From Candidatus Tepidifontimicrobium thermophilum (GTDB lineage: Bacteria > Sysuimicrobiota > Sysuimicrobiia > Sysuimicrobiales > Sysuimicrobiaceae): a DNA stretch of 64,000 nt. The stretch is from positions 124,001 to 188,000 of the forward strand of contig JAVKKH010000002.1 in NCBI GenBank assembly GCA_031296405.1, read 5' to 3'. Shown here one piece after another: positions 1 through 7,661 of this stretch (its first letter is position 1; the number at the start of each line of letters is the position of its first letter). The translations under genes were made by a program, and so were the position numbers. The notes under the pieces are model-generated. The model was not told the DNA's origin, searched no databases, and saw nothing but the letters and a program-made list of their open reading frames with translations.

Positions 1-923
1 CAGTCGATGGGGGTGAACAGCCACTTGTGGGGGTTCACGAGGAAGGAGTCGGCCCGCTCGCAGCCCCGCAGCACCCACCGCATCTCCGGCAGGATCGCGG
101 CCGCGCCGCCGTAGGCCGCGTCCACGTGCAACCACACCCCGTACCGTTCGCACACCGCGGCGATCTCGTCCACCGGGTCCACGCTGGTGGTGGAGGTGGT
201 ACCCACCGTGGCCACCACGCACACTGGCCGCCACCCGGCGCGGACATCCTCCCGGATGGCGTCTTCCAGGGCGTCCGGCCGCATGCGGTAGTCCTCATCC
301 GTGGGGACCTTGCGGACGCCTTCCTGGCCCAGACCCAGCACGATGGCTGCCTTCTCCACGCTGGAGTGCGCTTGCTCGGAGGTATAAAGGCGCAGCCGCG
401 GGAGGTCCGGCCGCCCCGCCATTCCGCGCGTGCGGATGTCGAGGCCCAGGGCTTCCCGCGCCGCGGCCACCGCGCACAGGGTGGCCACCGAGGCGGTGTC
501 CATGATCACCCCGAACTGTTCGGGCAGGCCCAGCATCTGCCGGAGCCAGTCCAGCGCCACCTGCTCCAGCTCGGTGGCCGCCGGGCAGGTCCTCCAGAGC
601 ATCCCGTTCACGTTCAGGGCCGCGGACAGCATCTCACCCAGCACGCCTGGCGCGGACCCGGTGATGGCGAAGTACGCGAAGAAGGCGGGGTGGTTCCAGT
701 GGGTCACGGCGGGCAGCACCACGCGCTGGAAGTCCTCCCACACCGCCTCGAAGGGCTCGGGTTCGAAGGGGGGTGAAGCTGGCAGCGCGGAGCGCAGCTG
801 TCCGGGCTGCGCTCGGGACAGCACCGGGTAGCGCTCCGCGTCCTCGAAGTACCCCTGGATCCAGTCCACCACTCGCGCTGCAGAGGATGCGAACTGACGT
901 TCGACTTCCAAGGGTGTTCTCAT
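1..923 (-). CDS. PLP-dependent group II (aromatic amino acid type) decarboxylase, partial
   Basis: The reading frame runs off the left edge, so about the first 307 residues are present and the C-terminus is missing. The protein is of the aromatic-L-amino-acid/tyrosine decarboxylase type: PLP-dependent removal of the carboxyl group of an amino acid in the cytoplasm. Visible marks are an N-terminal VDWIQGYFED stretch, the HVDAAYGG segment that holds the PLP-binding Asp, and NPHKWLF near residue 300 whose Lys forms the Schiff base. The ATG at 923 has a GAGGAG ribosome site 7 bases upstream. It is divergent from the next gene. Family is clear; substrate (aromatic amino acid, glutamate or other) cannot be told from this part. 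Confidence 0.85.
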   Translation of the reverse strand, partial: MRTPLEVERQFASSAARVVDWIQGYFEDAERYPVLSRAQPGQLRSALPASPPFEPEPFEAVWEDFQRVVLPAVTHWNHPAFFAYFAITGSAPGVLGEMLSAALNVNGMLWRTCPAATELEQVALDWLRQMLGLPEQFGVIMDTASVATLCAVAAAREALGLDIRTRGMAGRPDLPRLRLYTSEQAHSSVEKAAIVLGLGQEGVRKVPTDEDYRMRPDALEDAIREDVRAGWRPVCVVATVGTTSTTSVDPVDEIAAVCERYGVWLHVDAAYGGAAAILPEMRWVLRGCERADSFLVNPHKWLFTPID

Positions 924-993
924 GGATGGCTCCTCGCTTGCTCCATCTCGGTGGGGGACGCCTGGGGGCGAACCCCACACGGGAGGTTTGCCG

Positions 994-2220
994 TTGGCCA
1001 CGACCGTGGTCCCTCGGTCTAGCGTTGCGCGGCCCGGCGCGTATCGAGTGTACACCCTCGCGTGGGCCGGAGCGGGGGTGGTGTTGGTGTTGCTGTCCGC
1101 GCCCGCACTCCCGCGCTTCCCTCCCGAGTACCTGCTGTTCGCCGCGATCTCCCTGTCCGGACACGTGTTCTTCGTCCTGGACCTGCCCGGCGGCCTGCGC
1201 TTGAGCCTTCAGGCCATCCTGGCACCGGTGTGGCTGTACGGCTGGAAAGCCGCACCACCCCTGTTCCTGCTCACCCTGCCCCTCGTGCTGCGCAACAGCC
1301 GCGGGGATCCGCTCCGTGCGCTCCTGTACTTCGGAAACGGCTGCGTGTGGGCCGCTACCGCCGGCAACCTTTTCGCGCTCCTCCGGCCCGGCCCTTCCCC
1401 GCAGCCCACCTGGTCCGAGCTAGCCTCCGTGCTGGTCTCCGGCGGGGTGTTCACTGTGGGCAACTTCCTCGTGGCCGCCTTCGGCCGCTACCTGGCCACC
1501 GGGGACGCCCGGGTCCTGCAGCTCCGTCAGGCCCTCGAGGGGCTCACCCTGGTCTTCTCCGGGTACGTGCTGCTCGCCTACCTTCTGCTCCTCGCCCTGC
1601 AGACCGGACCGGCAGCTGCCTTTCTGGCGGTAGGCGTGTGGCTGCTGACCGCAGTGGCCATGAAGGGGCTGGCGGAGACCCGGCGGGCCAACGAGCGCCT
1701 GCAGGAAGCCTTGCGGGAACTGGAGCGCCTCACCGTCACAGACCCCATGACGGGGCTGTGGAACCGCAGGCACTTCGTGCAGGTCCTCCCGAAGGAGCTG
1801 CACAGGCACGCCCGGACCGGCCGGCCCCTCAGCCTTCTGGTGGTGGACCTCCGCAGCCTCAAGCACGTCAACGACACCTACGGGCACGAAGCGGGCGACC
1901 GGGCTCTGCAGCGCGCCGCCGAGGTATTCCGGGATCGGCTGCGCGGCTCCGACCTGGCGTTCCGCATCGGCGGGGACGAGTTCGCCCTGCTGCTTCCGGA
2001 CACCGACACCCAGGGGGCCCTGACCGTGGCAGAGGCCATTACCGACCTCCTGGCCGGGACCCGGCTGGACTCCGCGCCCGGTGCGCGCCTGGAGGCCACC
2101 GTTGGGGTAGCCACGTTCCCTGACCACGGCCGGGACCCGGACGCGCTGGTGGCCGCCGCGGACGCCGCCCTGTACCGGGCCAGGGAAAAGGGACTCCCGG
2201 TGGCCGCAGCTGAGGGGTGA
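994..2220 (+). CDS. Membrane-anchored diguanylate cyclase (GGDEF), paralog 1
   Basis: Makes cyclic di-GMP from two GTP at the inner face of the membrane. About 408 residues: several hydrophobic helices at roughly 15-220, a short coiled coil (ERLQEALRELERLT), then a GGDEF domain. The catalytic motif GGDEF is intact (RIGGDEFALLL) and an inhibitory RxxD site (RGSD) lies five residues before it, so product feedback is expected. I chose the TTG at 994 because GGGAGG sits 8 bases upstream and the N-terminus then aligns with the paralog at 2848; an ATG at 922 would overlap the divergent gene and has no ribosome site. The signal sensed by the membrane domain is unknown. Confidence 0.85.
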   Translation: MATTVVPRSSVARPGAYRVYTLAWAGAGVVLVLLSAPALPRFPPEYLLFAAISLSGHVFFVLDLPGGLRLSLQAILAPVWLYGWKAAPPLFLLTLPLVLRNSRGDPLRALLYFGNGCVWAATAGNLFALLRPGPSPQPTWSELASVLVSGGVFTVGNFLVAAFGRYLATGDARVLQLRQALEGLTLVFSGYVLLAYLLLLALQTGPAAAFLAVGVWLLTAVAMKGLAETRRANERLQEALRELERLTVTDPMTGLWNRRHFVQVLPKELHRHARTGRPLSLLVVDLRSLKHVNDTYGHEAGDRALQRAAEVFRDRLRGSDLAFRIGGDEFALLLPDTDTQGALTVAEAITDLLAGTRLDSAPGARLEATVGVATFPDHGRDPDALVAAADAALYRAREKGLPVAAAEG

Positions 2221-2778
2221 CTAAGCAAGCTCCAGGGCCTCCCCGACGCCCCGCATGGCCTCCAGCACGGTGCTCACGTGGTCCTCGAAGGGTACCCCCA
2301 GCTCCTCCGCGCCCCGCACCAAGTCTTCCCGACTCACCGCCCGCGCGAACGCTTTGTCCTTCATCTTGCGCTTGACAGACTCCACGTCCACGTTCCGGAG
2401 GGACCGGCCCTTCACCAGGGCTACTGCCACCACGAACCCCGTGATCTCGTCGCACGCGAACAGCGCCTTCTCCATGGGGGTCTGGCGCGGCACCCCGCTG
2501 TAGTCCGCGTGGGAGAGGATCGCCCTGCACCAGTGCTCGGGCACCCCGCGCCGGCGCAGCTCCTCCACGCCCACGAAGGGGTGTCCGCCCGGTCCCGCGT
2601 AGGGGTAGCGCTCGTAGTCGAGGTCGTGCAGCAGGCCTACGGTCCCCCACTCGTCCTCGTCAGCCCCGAACCGGCGCGCGTACGCCCGCATGCAGGCCTC
2701 CACCGCCAGAAGGTGCTTGCGCAGGTTCGGGTTCCCGATCCACTCGCACACCAGGGCGTAAGCCTCGTCCCGCTTCAC
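2221..2778 (-). CDS. HD-domain metal-dependent phosphohydrolase
   Basis: A 185-residue HD-superfamily protein. Metal ligands are visible as KHLLA near the start, the HD pair in LLHDLDYE, then GGHPF, ILSHADY and the later ACDEITGF. It resembles the stand-alone predicted HD hydrolases (COG2316 type) rather than the HD-GYP phosphodiesterases, because no GYP motif is present. Substrate is unknown. The GTG at 2778 is chosen because GGGAGGG lies just upstream; a frame-open ATG exists 36 bases further out without a ribosome site. Its stop codon abuts the stop of the first GGDEF gene (convergent), and it is divergent from the second GGDEF gene. Confidence 0.75.
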   Translation of the reverse strand: MKRDEAYALVCEWIGNPNLRKHLLAVEACMRAYARRFGADEDEWGTVGLLHDLDYERYPYAGPGGHPFVGVEELRRRGVPEHWCRAILSHADYSGVPRQTPMEKALFACDEITGFVVAVALVKGRSLRNVDVESVKRKMKDKAFARAVSREDLVRGAEELGVPFEDHVSTVLEAMRGVGEALELA

Positions 2779-2847
2779 CAAGCTCCCTCCCGAGTTTTGT
2801 CCGTATCCTGGCACTGAAGTTGCCTAGTGCCCCACCGGAGGACACGA

Positions 2848-4071
2848 ATGGGAACCACCCTGCCTCCGACCCGTGCCGGGCCCCCCCGGGTGTACCTGGC
2901 CTACGCCCTTAGTTGGCTGGCGGTGGGCCTGGTCCTGCTGGGCGCCGCCCTCCCGCACCTGGCCCGGATCCCAGACGCGCGGACGTTCCTCGTCTTCGCT
3001 GCCCTCACGGCCGTGGGCAACGCCGTGGTCATCCGCTTCCCCTCGGGGGTGATCCTCGGCATGCAGGCCCCCTTCGTCTTCGGCGCCGTGTGGCTGCTGG
3101 GCTGGACGGCCGCGCCGCCTCTGTACGCCCTCTGCGCCCTGGTTCTGCCGCTAGTCCACCGCGTCAGCCCCCAGCGAGCGGCGGTGTTCTTCGGAAACAC
3201 GTCCCTTGCCATGTTTCTGGCCGGCGGCCTCCTCTGGCGGCTGTGGGGTGGCCCCTTGCCCGAGCTACCCGCCCCTCGTGACGTGGCCGCTCTCCTGGCC
3301 GCGGGGCTGGTGCACGGCCTCATCAACACCCCTGCCGCCGCCGTGGCGCGGTTTTTCGAGTCTAAAGACCCGGCCACCCTGCAGCCGGGTGTTCTGGGCC
3401 CGATGCTCGGCGTCAGCGTCGCGGTGTACGCGCCCATGTCGGCGCTGCTTGTTATGGCGTACCGGAGTGGGGTGCCCGTTTTCGCCCTCACCGTTTCCGT
3501 GTGGCTGTTGGTGGGCCTGACCCTCCAGGCCTACCGGGCCAGCCGGGACCTCCACGCACGCCTGGAGCAGGCCACGCGGGAGCTGGAACGCCTGAGCACC
3601 ACCGACCCCCTCACGGACCTTTTGAACCGCCGCATGTTCGTGGAAATCGGGCAGCGGGAGCTGGCCCGGCACCGCCGCTACGGGGACCCCGTGAGCTTGG
3701 TGTTGCTGGACTTGCGTCACTTCAAACGGGTCAACGACACCCTGGGCCACCAGGCCGGCGACGCAGTACTGCAGTGGGTGGCCCACGTCCTGCGCCGGCG
3801 CATGCGCCGGACCGACTACGCGTTCCGCCTCGGGGGGGACGAGTTCGCTCTCCTGCTGCCGGGTACGGGGTCTTCTGGAGCCCTGGCGCTGGCGGAGTCT
3901 CTGTACCAGGCCCTGCGGTCCGGCGACGGGCTCCGGGGCGCGGACGTCACCGTGGGGGTAGCCAGCTGCCCCGAGCACGGGGCCACTGTGGACGACTTGC
4001 TTCGGGCGGCCGACCGCGCCCTCTACAAGGCGCGGGAAGAGGAGAAGTGGTTGGGCGCTGCCCAGACTTAG
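2848..4071 (+). CDS. Membrane-anchored diguanylate cyclase (GGDEF), paralog 2
   Basis: Paralog of the gene at 994 with the same layout: N-terminal hydrophobic helices over about 200 residues, a linker coiled coil (LEQATRELERLS), then a GGDEF domain. The catalytic sequence is LGGDEFALLLPG with an RRTD inhibitory site five residues before it, so both paralogs look active and feedback-controlled. The ATG at 2848 has GGAGG 6 bases upstream. 407 residues. The two copies flank the HD gene, which suggests local duplication; the membrane domains share hydrophobic pattern and phrases such as YFGN/FFGN but have drifted, so they may read different cues. Confidence 0.85.
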   Translation: MGTTLPPTRAGPPRVYLAYALSWLAVGLVLLGAALPHLARIPDARTFLVFAALTAVGNAVVIRFPSGVILGMQAPFVFGAVWLLGWTAAPPLYALCALVLPLVHRVSPQRAAVFFGNTSLAMFLAGGLLWRLWGGPLPELPAPRDVAALLAAGLVHGLINTPAAAVARFFESKDPATLQPGVLGPMLGVSVAVYAPMSALLVMAYRSGVPVFALTVSVWLLVGLTLQAYRASRDLHARLEQATRELERLSTTDPLTDLLNRRMFVEIGQRELARHRRYGDPVSLVLLDLRHFKRVNDTLGHQAGDAVLQWVAHVLRRRMRRTDYAFRLGGDEFALLLPGTGSSGALALAESLYQALRSGDGLRGADVTVGVASCPEHGATVDDLLRAADRALYKAREEEKWLGAAQT

Positions 4072-5285
4072 GACCTAAGCACTAGGTCCATGGGGTAACC
4101 GCCCAAATTTACCGCCCCGTCCTCCGTGATCGCCCACACGTCCTCCAGCCTGACCCCTATACCCTGATCCGGATAGTACAGGCCCGGCTCCACCGTCACC
4201 ACCACACCCGGCCGCAAAACCGCCTCATTGCCGGGGTGGTCCGAAAGCCGGGGCTCCTCGTGCACGTCCAGCCCCAGGCCGTGCCCGAGACTGTGAACGT
4301 AGCCCACCTGGGCGGTAGGGTCTGAACAGACCGTGGGGTGTCCCCGCGACTCGAAGAACTCACACGCCATCCTTTGCAGGTCCGCACACCGGACCCCCGG
4401 GCGCAGGGCCTCTGTCACCCGCGCGTAGCACTCGTACACGTCCCGGTACACCTGCAGCGCTTCCGCCGAGGGGTTTCCCACACACCAGGTGCGGGTCATG
4501 TCGAAGTGGTACCCGCCGCCTGAGGGCCTGGGGAAGATGTCGAACACCACGGGCACCCCCGCGGTCACCGGAGCCCGGTCGTCGCCTCTGGAGTGGGGGA
4601 GCCCGGCGTCCCGACCTTGAGAGAAGATGGTGCCGGAATCCTCCAGCCCTTCTTCAGCGAGCCAGACCCGGACCCTGGCCTTCACGTCCCCGACGGTCAG
4701 CACGCTACCGTCCGGTTTGTGCAGGAGGCCGTCCCTGGCGGGGCAGGAGCGGAGGAACTGCTCGGTTTTCTGCACCACCCGCTGGGTGGCGGCCCCCACT
4801 TCCCGAATCTTCTCCAGCTCGTCTGGGTCCTTGGTCTCCCGGGCCACGGCCAGCACGCTGCGGCCGTACTCCCCCACGACTTCAATACCTTCCAGGCAGG
4901 CGGCGAGCCTGCCGAGGAACCGGTACGCGACCCCTTGGTCCACCTCGCCGTAGAAGGCCACCCTCCCCCGCACGTCCTCGTCTTGGAAAACGCGCTGGAA
5001 GAGCAGCACCCTGGCCTCCAGGGGGTCGCCTCCGGCCTTCTGCAAGAGCTCCTTCCAGTCGTACAGCCCTAGGTTGCGGGTCCGCAGCCCAGTCCTTTCG
5101 GCCTCCCCCCGCTCCATAGTCCCGTGGCACAGCACCCCGGGATGGCCGCGCTTTTTCACGTAGATCGCCCCCGGGATGGCCACCCCGCGCAGGACGTACA
5201 GCATGTTCGCCTCGTCCGCCCTGCCCGCCACCACCAGGGCGTCCAGGCCCCTTTCCTCCATCAGCCTGTCGAGGTCGGACCTCAC
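4068..5285 (-). CDS. M24 family metallopeptidase (Xaa-Pro aminopeptidase-like)
   Basis: A 405-residue creatinase/prolidase-fold protein: an N-terminal domain of about 170 residues followed by the pita-bread metal domain. The five expected metal ligands are all seen: Asp in VVFDIFPRP, Asp in HFDMTRTW, His in VHSLGHGLGLDVHE, Glu in TVEPGLY and Glu in GVRLEDVW. Likely removes N-terminal residues preceding proline, though creatine or other amidinohydrolase-type roles share this fold. Its last 4 bases overlap the end of the convergent GGDEF gene. A 16-bp palindrome lies between its start and the parB stop. Confidence 0.85.
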   Translation of the reverse strand: MRSDLDRLMEERGLDALVVAGRADEANMLYVLRGVAIPGAIYVKKRGHPGVLCHGTMERGEAERTGLRTRNLGLYDWKELLQKAGGDPLEARVLLFQRVFQDEDVRGRVAFYGEVDQGVAYRFLGRLAACLEGIEVVGEYGRSVLAVARETKDPDELEKIREVGAATQRVVQKTEQFLRSCPARDGLLHKPDGSVLTVGDVKARVRVWLAEEGLEDSGTIFSQGRDAGLPHSRGDDRAPVTAGVPVVFDIFPRPSGGGYHFDMTRTWCVGNPSAEALQVYRDVYECYARVTEALRPGVRCADLQRMACEFFESRGHPTVCSDPTAQVGYVHSLGHGLGLDVHEEPRLSDHPGNEAVLRPGVVVTVEPGLYYPDQGIGVRLEDVWAITEDGAVNLGGYPMDLVLRS

Positions 5286-5288
5286 GGC

Positions 5289-5304
5289 TATTTCTCGAGA
5301 AATA
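5289..5304. promoter_or_regulatory. Noc-type/parS-like palindrome, site 1
   Basis: A perfect 16-bp palindrome, TATTTCTCGAGAAATA, immediately beyond the parB stop codon. It differs from site 2 (7025-7040) only in the two symmetric bases at positions 7 and 10, and both are followed after two bases by GGTCAGG on the plus strand. It has the ATTTC/GAAAT arms of the Bacillus Noc-binding sequence rather than the GTTTC/GAAAC arms of canonical parS. Likely loading site for the adjacent ParB. Confidence 0.75.
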
Positions 5305-5308
5305 CAGG

Positions 5309-6169
5309 TCAGGGCAGGGGGCCGCCCAGGACCAGCTCGCAGATCCTGGAAAGGTCGTCGTCGGAGTAGAACTCGATCTCCACCACCCCGCGTCCGCGGC
5401 CGGTCCGCACCCGTACCCGGGTCCCGAGGCGCTGGCTTAAAGCCTCCTCCAGAGCCACAAGGTCAGGGCTGGACGGCCCTGCGCGCCGCGCGCGCGCAGG
5501 GCCGCTCTTCGGACGCACCAGCCGTCCCAGCTCCCTGGTGGTCAGCCTGCGCGCCACCGCCAGGCGCGCCAGCTCCACCCGGCGCCCGGGGTCCTCCACC
5601 TCCAGGAGCAGGCGGGCGTGGGCCTCGGAAAGCTGACCCTCTTCCACCGCCTGCAGAACCTCCTGGGGCAGGGACAGCAGCCGCAGGGTGTTGGCCACCG
5701 CGGGCTGGCTGCGGCCCACCAGGCGCGCGATCTCCTGCTGGGAAAGGCCGAACTCCTGCACAAGCCTCCGGTAGGCCCTTGCCCGCTCCACGGGGTTGAG
5801 ATCCTGTCGCTGCAGGTTCTCCACCAGGGCCAGGGCCAGGCTTTCCAGCTCGCCCACCTGACGGACCACCGCGGGCACAGTAGCCAGGCCCGCCAGGACC
5901 GCCGCCCGCCACCTGCGCTCACCCGCCACGATCTCGTAGCCGTCCCCGGAAGGCCTCACCACGATCGGTTGCAGGATCCCGTGCACCCGAACGGACGCTG
6001 CGAGCTCCTCCAGCTCCTCCACGGGGAGGGAACTCCTGGGCTGGTTTTTGCCGGGCCTTACCCGGTCCAGCGGGAGGTACTCGATCCGTTCCTCGCGCGC
6101 GAGAACTTCAGCCCCTGGGATCAGGGCTGCAAGTCCCCTGCCCAGGCCACGCGGCCGGTGCGGGCTCAC
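5309..6169 (-). CDS. parB: Chromosome-partitioning protein ParB with Noc-like recognition helix
   Basis: CTP-dependent DNA clamp that loads at palindromic centromere sites and works with ParA to segregate origins. 286 residues. The N-terminus RGLGRGLAALIPG is the ParA-contacting motif of ParB. The CTP-binding motifs are GERRWRA (83-89) and ENLQRQDLNPVE (117-128). The helix-turn-helix spans about 143-168 (LSQQEIARLVGRSQPAVAN). At the position where canonical ParB has Arg (SRxxVAN) this protein has Gln (Q155), as Noc does. The following specificity positions are T161, S166 and A183, which are ParB-like or neutral. GTG start at 6169 overlaps the parA stop by 4 bases. Two Noc-type palindromes flank the parAB pair. 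By its N-terminus and partner it is a ParB, not a classical Noc. Confidence 0.9.
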   Translation of the reverse strand: MSPHRPRGLGRGLAALIPGAEVLAREERIEYLPLDRVRPGKNQPRSSLPVEELEELAASVRVHGILQPIVVRPSGDGYEIVAGERRWRAAVLAGLATVPAVVRQVGELESLALALVENLQRQDLNPVERARAYRRLVQEFGLSQQEIARLVGRSQPAVANTLRLLSLPQEVLQAVEEGQLSEAHARLLLEVEDPGRRVELARLAVARRLTTRELGRLVRPKSGPARARRAGPSSPDLVALEEALSQRLGTRVRVRTGRGRGVVEIEFYSDDDLSRICELVLGGPLP

Positions 6170-6954
6170 CGCACCCCCCCTGCGACCCCTGCTACGGGAC
6201 GCAGCTTGGTCCCCAGCTCCTCCGCCAGGGCCTCGTACGCCCGGGCGCCCTTTGAGTGGGGGTCGTACAGCATCACGGGCTTTCCGTGGCTCGGTGCCTC
6301 GGCCAGCCGCACGCTCCGGGGAATGACCGTCCTGGCCACGCAGCTCCCGAAGTAGCGCCGGACCTCCTCGGCGACCTGCTCGCTCAGGTTCGTGCGAGGG
6401 TCGTACATGGTCAGGACCACCGCGGCCACGTGCAGTCTGGGGTTGAGGGTCCTTTTGACCAGTTCCACGGTGTGTACCAGCTGCGCCAGGCCCTCCAGAG
6501 CGTAGAACTCACACTGGATGGGCACAAGGACCCCGTCCGCGGCGGCCAGGGCGTTCACGGTCAAAAGACCGAGGGAAGGCGGGCAGTCCACGAGGATCCA
6601 GTCGTAGCTCCCCTTCACGGGTTCCAGGGCGTCCCTGACGCGTGTCTCCCTCGACGGGGCGTCCACCAGCTCAACCTCCGCGCCTGCCAGGTCTACGCTG
6701 CTGGGGAGTAGGTCCAACCCATCAAGCTCGGTAGGGAGGGCGGCCTGCTTGACGGAGGCACCTCGGAGCAAGCAGTCGTAGGTGGACAGCCTCACGTAGT
6801 CCCGGTGTACCCCCAGTCCGCTTGTGGCGTTACCCTGCGGGTCCAGGTCCACGAGGAGCACCCTCCAGCGCCCCCTGGCCAGGTAGGCGCCCAGGTTCAC
6901 CGCGGTGGTGGTCTTACCGACCCCGCCCTTCTGGTTGGCTAGCGCCAAGATCAC
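6166..6954 (-). CDS. parA: Chromosome-partitioning ATPase ParA (Soj)
   Basis: Deviant-Walker ATPase that binds the nucleoid and is released by ParB stimulation, driving origin movement. 262 residues, with KGGVGKTT at 9-16, LLVDLDPQGNATSGLG (Walker A') following, and DWILVDCPPSLGLLT as Walker B. The length is that of short chromosomal Soj proteins with no extra N-terminal DNA-binding domain. It overlaps parB by 4 bases and is therefore co-translated with it. A Noc-type palindrome lies about 70 bases upstream of its ATG, so ParB occupancy may also affect expression of this operon. Confidence 0.95.
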   Translation of the reverse strand: MILALANQKGGVGKTTTAVNLGAYLARGRWRVLLVDLDPQGNATSGLGVHRDYVRLSTYDCLLRGASVKQAALPTELDGLDLLPSSVDLAGAEVELVDAPSRETRVRDALEPVKGSYDWILVDCPPSLGLLTVNALAAADGVLVPIQCEFYALEGLAQLVHTVELVKRTLNPRLHVAAVVLTMYDPRTNLSEQVAEEVRRYFGSCVARTVIPRSVRLAEAPSHGKPVMLYDPHSKGARAYEALAEELGTKLRPVAGVAGGVR

Positions 6955-7024
6955 GACTTGGTTTTTCTGCTGCCGGGCCCCTGGGTCCTCTAAGAGGGCT
7001 CGAAGAGGGCTCGCCCGCCGTCTC

Positions 7025-7040
7025 TATTTCCCGGGAAATA
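7025..7040. promoter_or_regulatory. Noc-binding-sequence-like palindrome, site 2
   Basis: A perfect 16-bp palindrome, TATTTCCCGGGAAATA, between rsmG and parA. Its inner 14 bases (7026-7039) are identical to the consensus of the Bacillus subtilis Noc-binding sequence. No canonical parS (TGTTTCACGTGAAACA type) was found on reading the window. Together with site 1 it brackets parAB. The 2-base gap and GGTCAGG that follow are shared with site 1. Confidence 0.85.
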
Positions 7041-7052
7041 ATGGTCAGGCCA

Positions 7053-7661
7053 TCAGGCCACAGCGACCGCCACCCTGCGCGTCCTCCCGGGCTCCCATGG
7101 CACGGGCCGACGCACCTCCCGGAACGGAGGCAGGATCTCCGTGTCGGGCCCCACAGGCACTGCCACCACCCCTCCCGGCCTGACCAACCCGCCTGCCAGA
7201 TGCAGAAACCTCTGAGGCCCGGCCACCGCCCGGGCCACCACCACGTGGAACCGCCGCGCGTACTGCGGGTTTGCGGCCGCACGCTCCGCCCGGACTGGCT
7301 CCACCTGCACGTTTGCTAGTTTCAACTCGAGCGTCACACGCTCCAGGAAGGCCGCCCGCTTCCGCCTGGGCTCCAGCAGCAATACCCACAGGTCCGGCCT
7401 GGCCACCGCCCACACCACTCCAGGCAGTCCCGCACCGCTACCCACGTCCGCCACGGCCCCCCCTTGCGGGGGCTGGATCATAGCCAGCAGCAGGAGGCTG
7501 TCCAGCACGTGGGCCCTGAGCAGCTGGTCCGGAGCCGCAGGGGCTACCAAATCCAGCTTGCGGTTCCACTGCACGAGGAGGTCCAGGTAACGCCGCAAGA
7601 CGGCCAGCTGACTTTCCGGAAGCTGAAGGCCTAAAGCCCGACAGGCCTCCTCAAGGTCCAC
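7053..7661 (-). CDS. rsmG: 16S rRNA (guanine527-N7)-methyltransferase RsmG
   Basis: Methylates G527 of 16S rRNA using S-adenosylmethionine. 202 residues, close to the family norm. The SAM-binding loop is VADVGSGAGLPG at about 70-81, preceded by the typical QWNRKLDLVAP segment and followed by EPRRKRAAFLERV. The ATG at 7661 lies inside the end of jag (11-base overlap), so translation is probably coupled. In many Gram-positive chromosomes mnmE and mnmG lie between jag and rsmG; here they are absent. Confidence 0.93.
   Translation of the reverse strand: MDLEEACRALGLQLPESQLAVLRRYLDLLVQWNRKLDLVAPAAPDQLLRAHVLDSLLLLAMIQPPQGGAVADVGSGAGLPGVVWAVARPDLWVLLLEPRRKRAAFLERVTLELKLANVQVEPVRAERAAANPQYARRFHVVVARAVAGPQRFLHLAGGLVRPGGVVAVPVGPDTEILPPFREVRRPVPWEPGRTRRVAVAVA

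Noticed and set aside
2221-2778. HD-GYP c-di-GMP phosphodiesterase paired with the GGDEF genes
   Set aside because: The HD domain lacks the GYP motif and is too short; proximity to the cyclases is the only link.
5309-6169. A true Noc (nucleoid occlusion) protein
   Set aside because: Its N-terminus is the ParA-contacting motif, not the membrane-binding amphipathic helix of Noc, and it is co-translated with parA; hence called ParB with Noc-like specificity.
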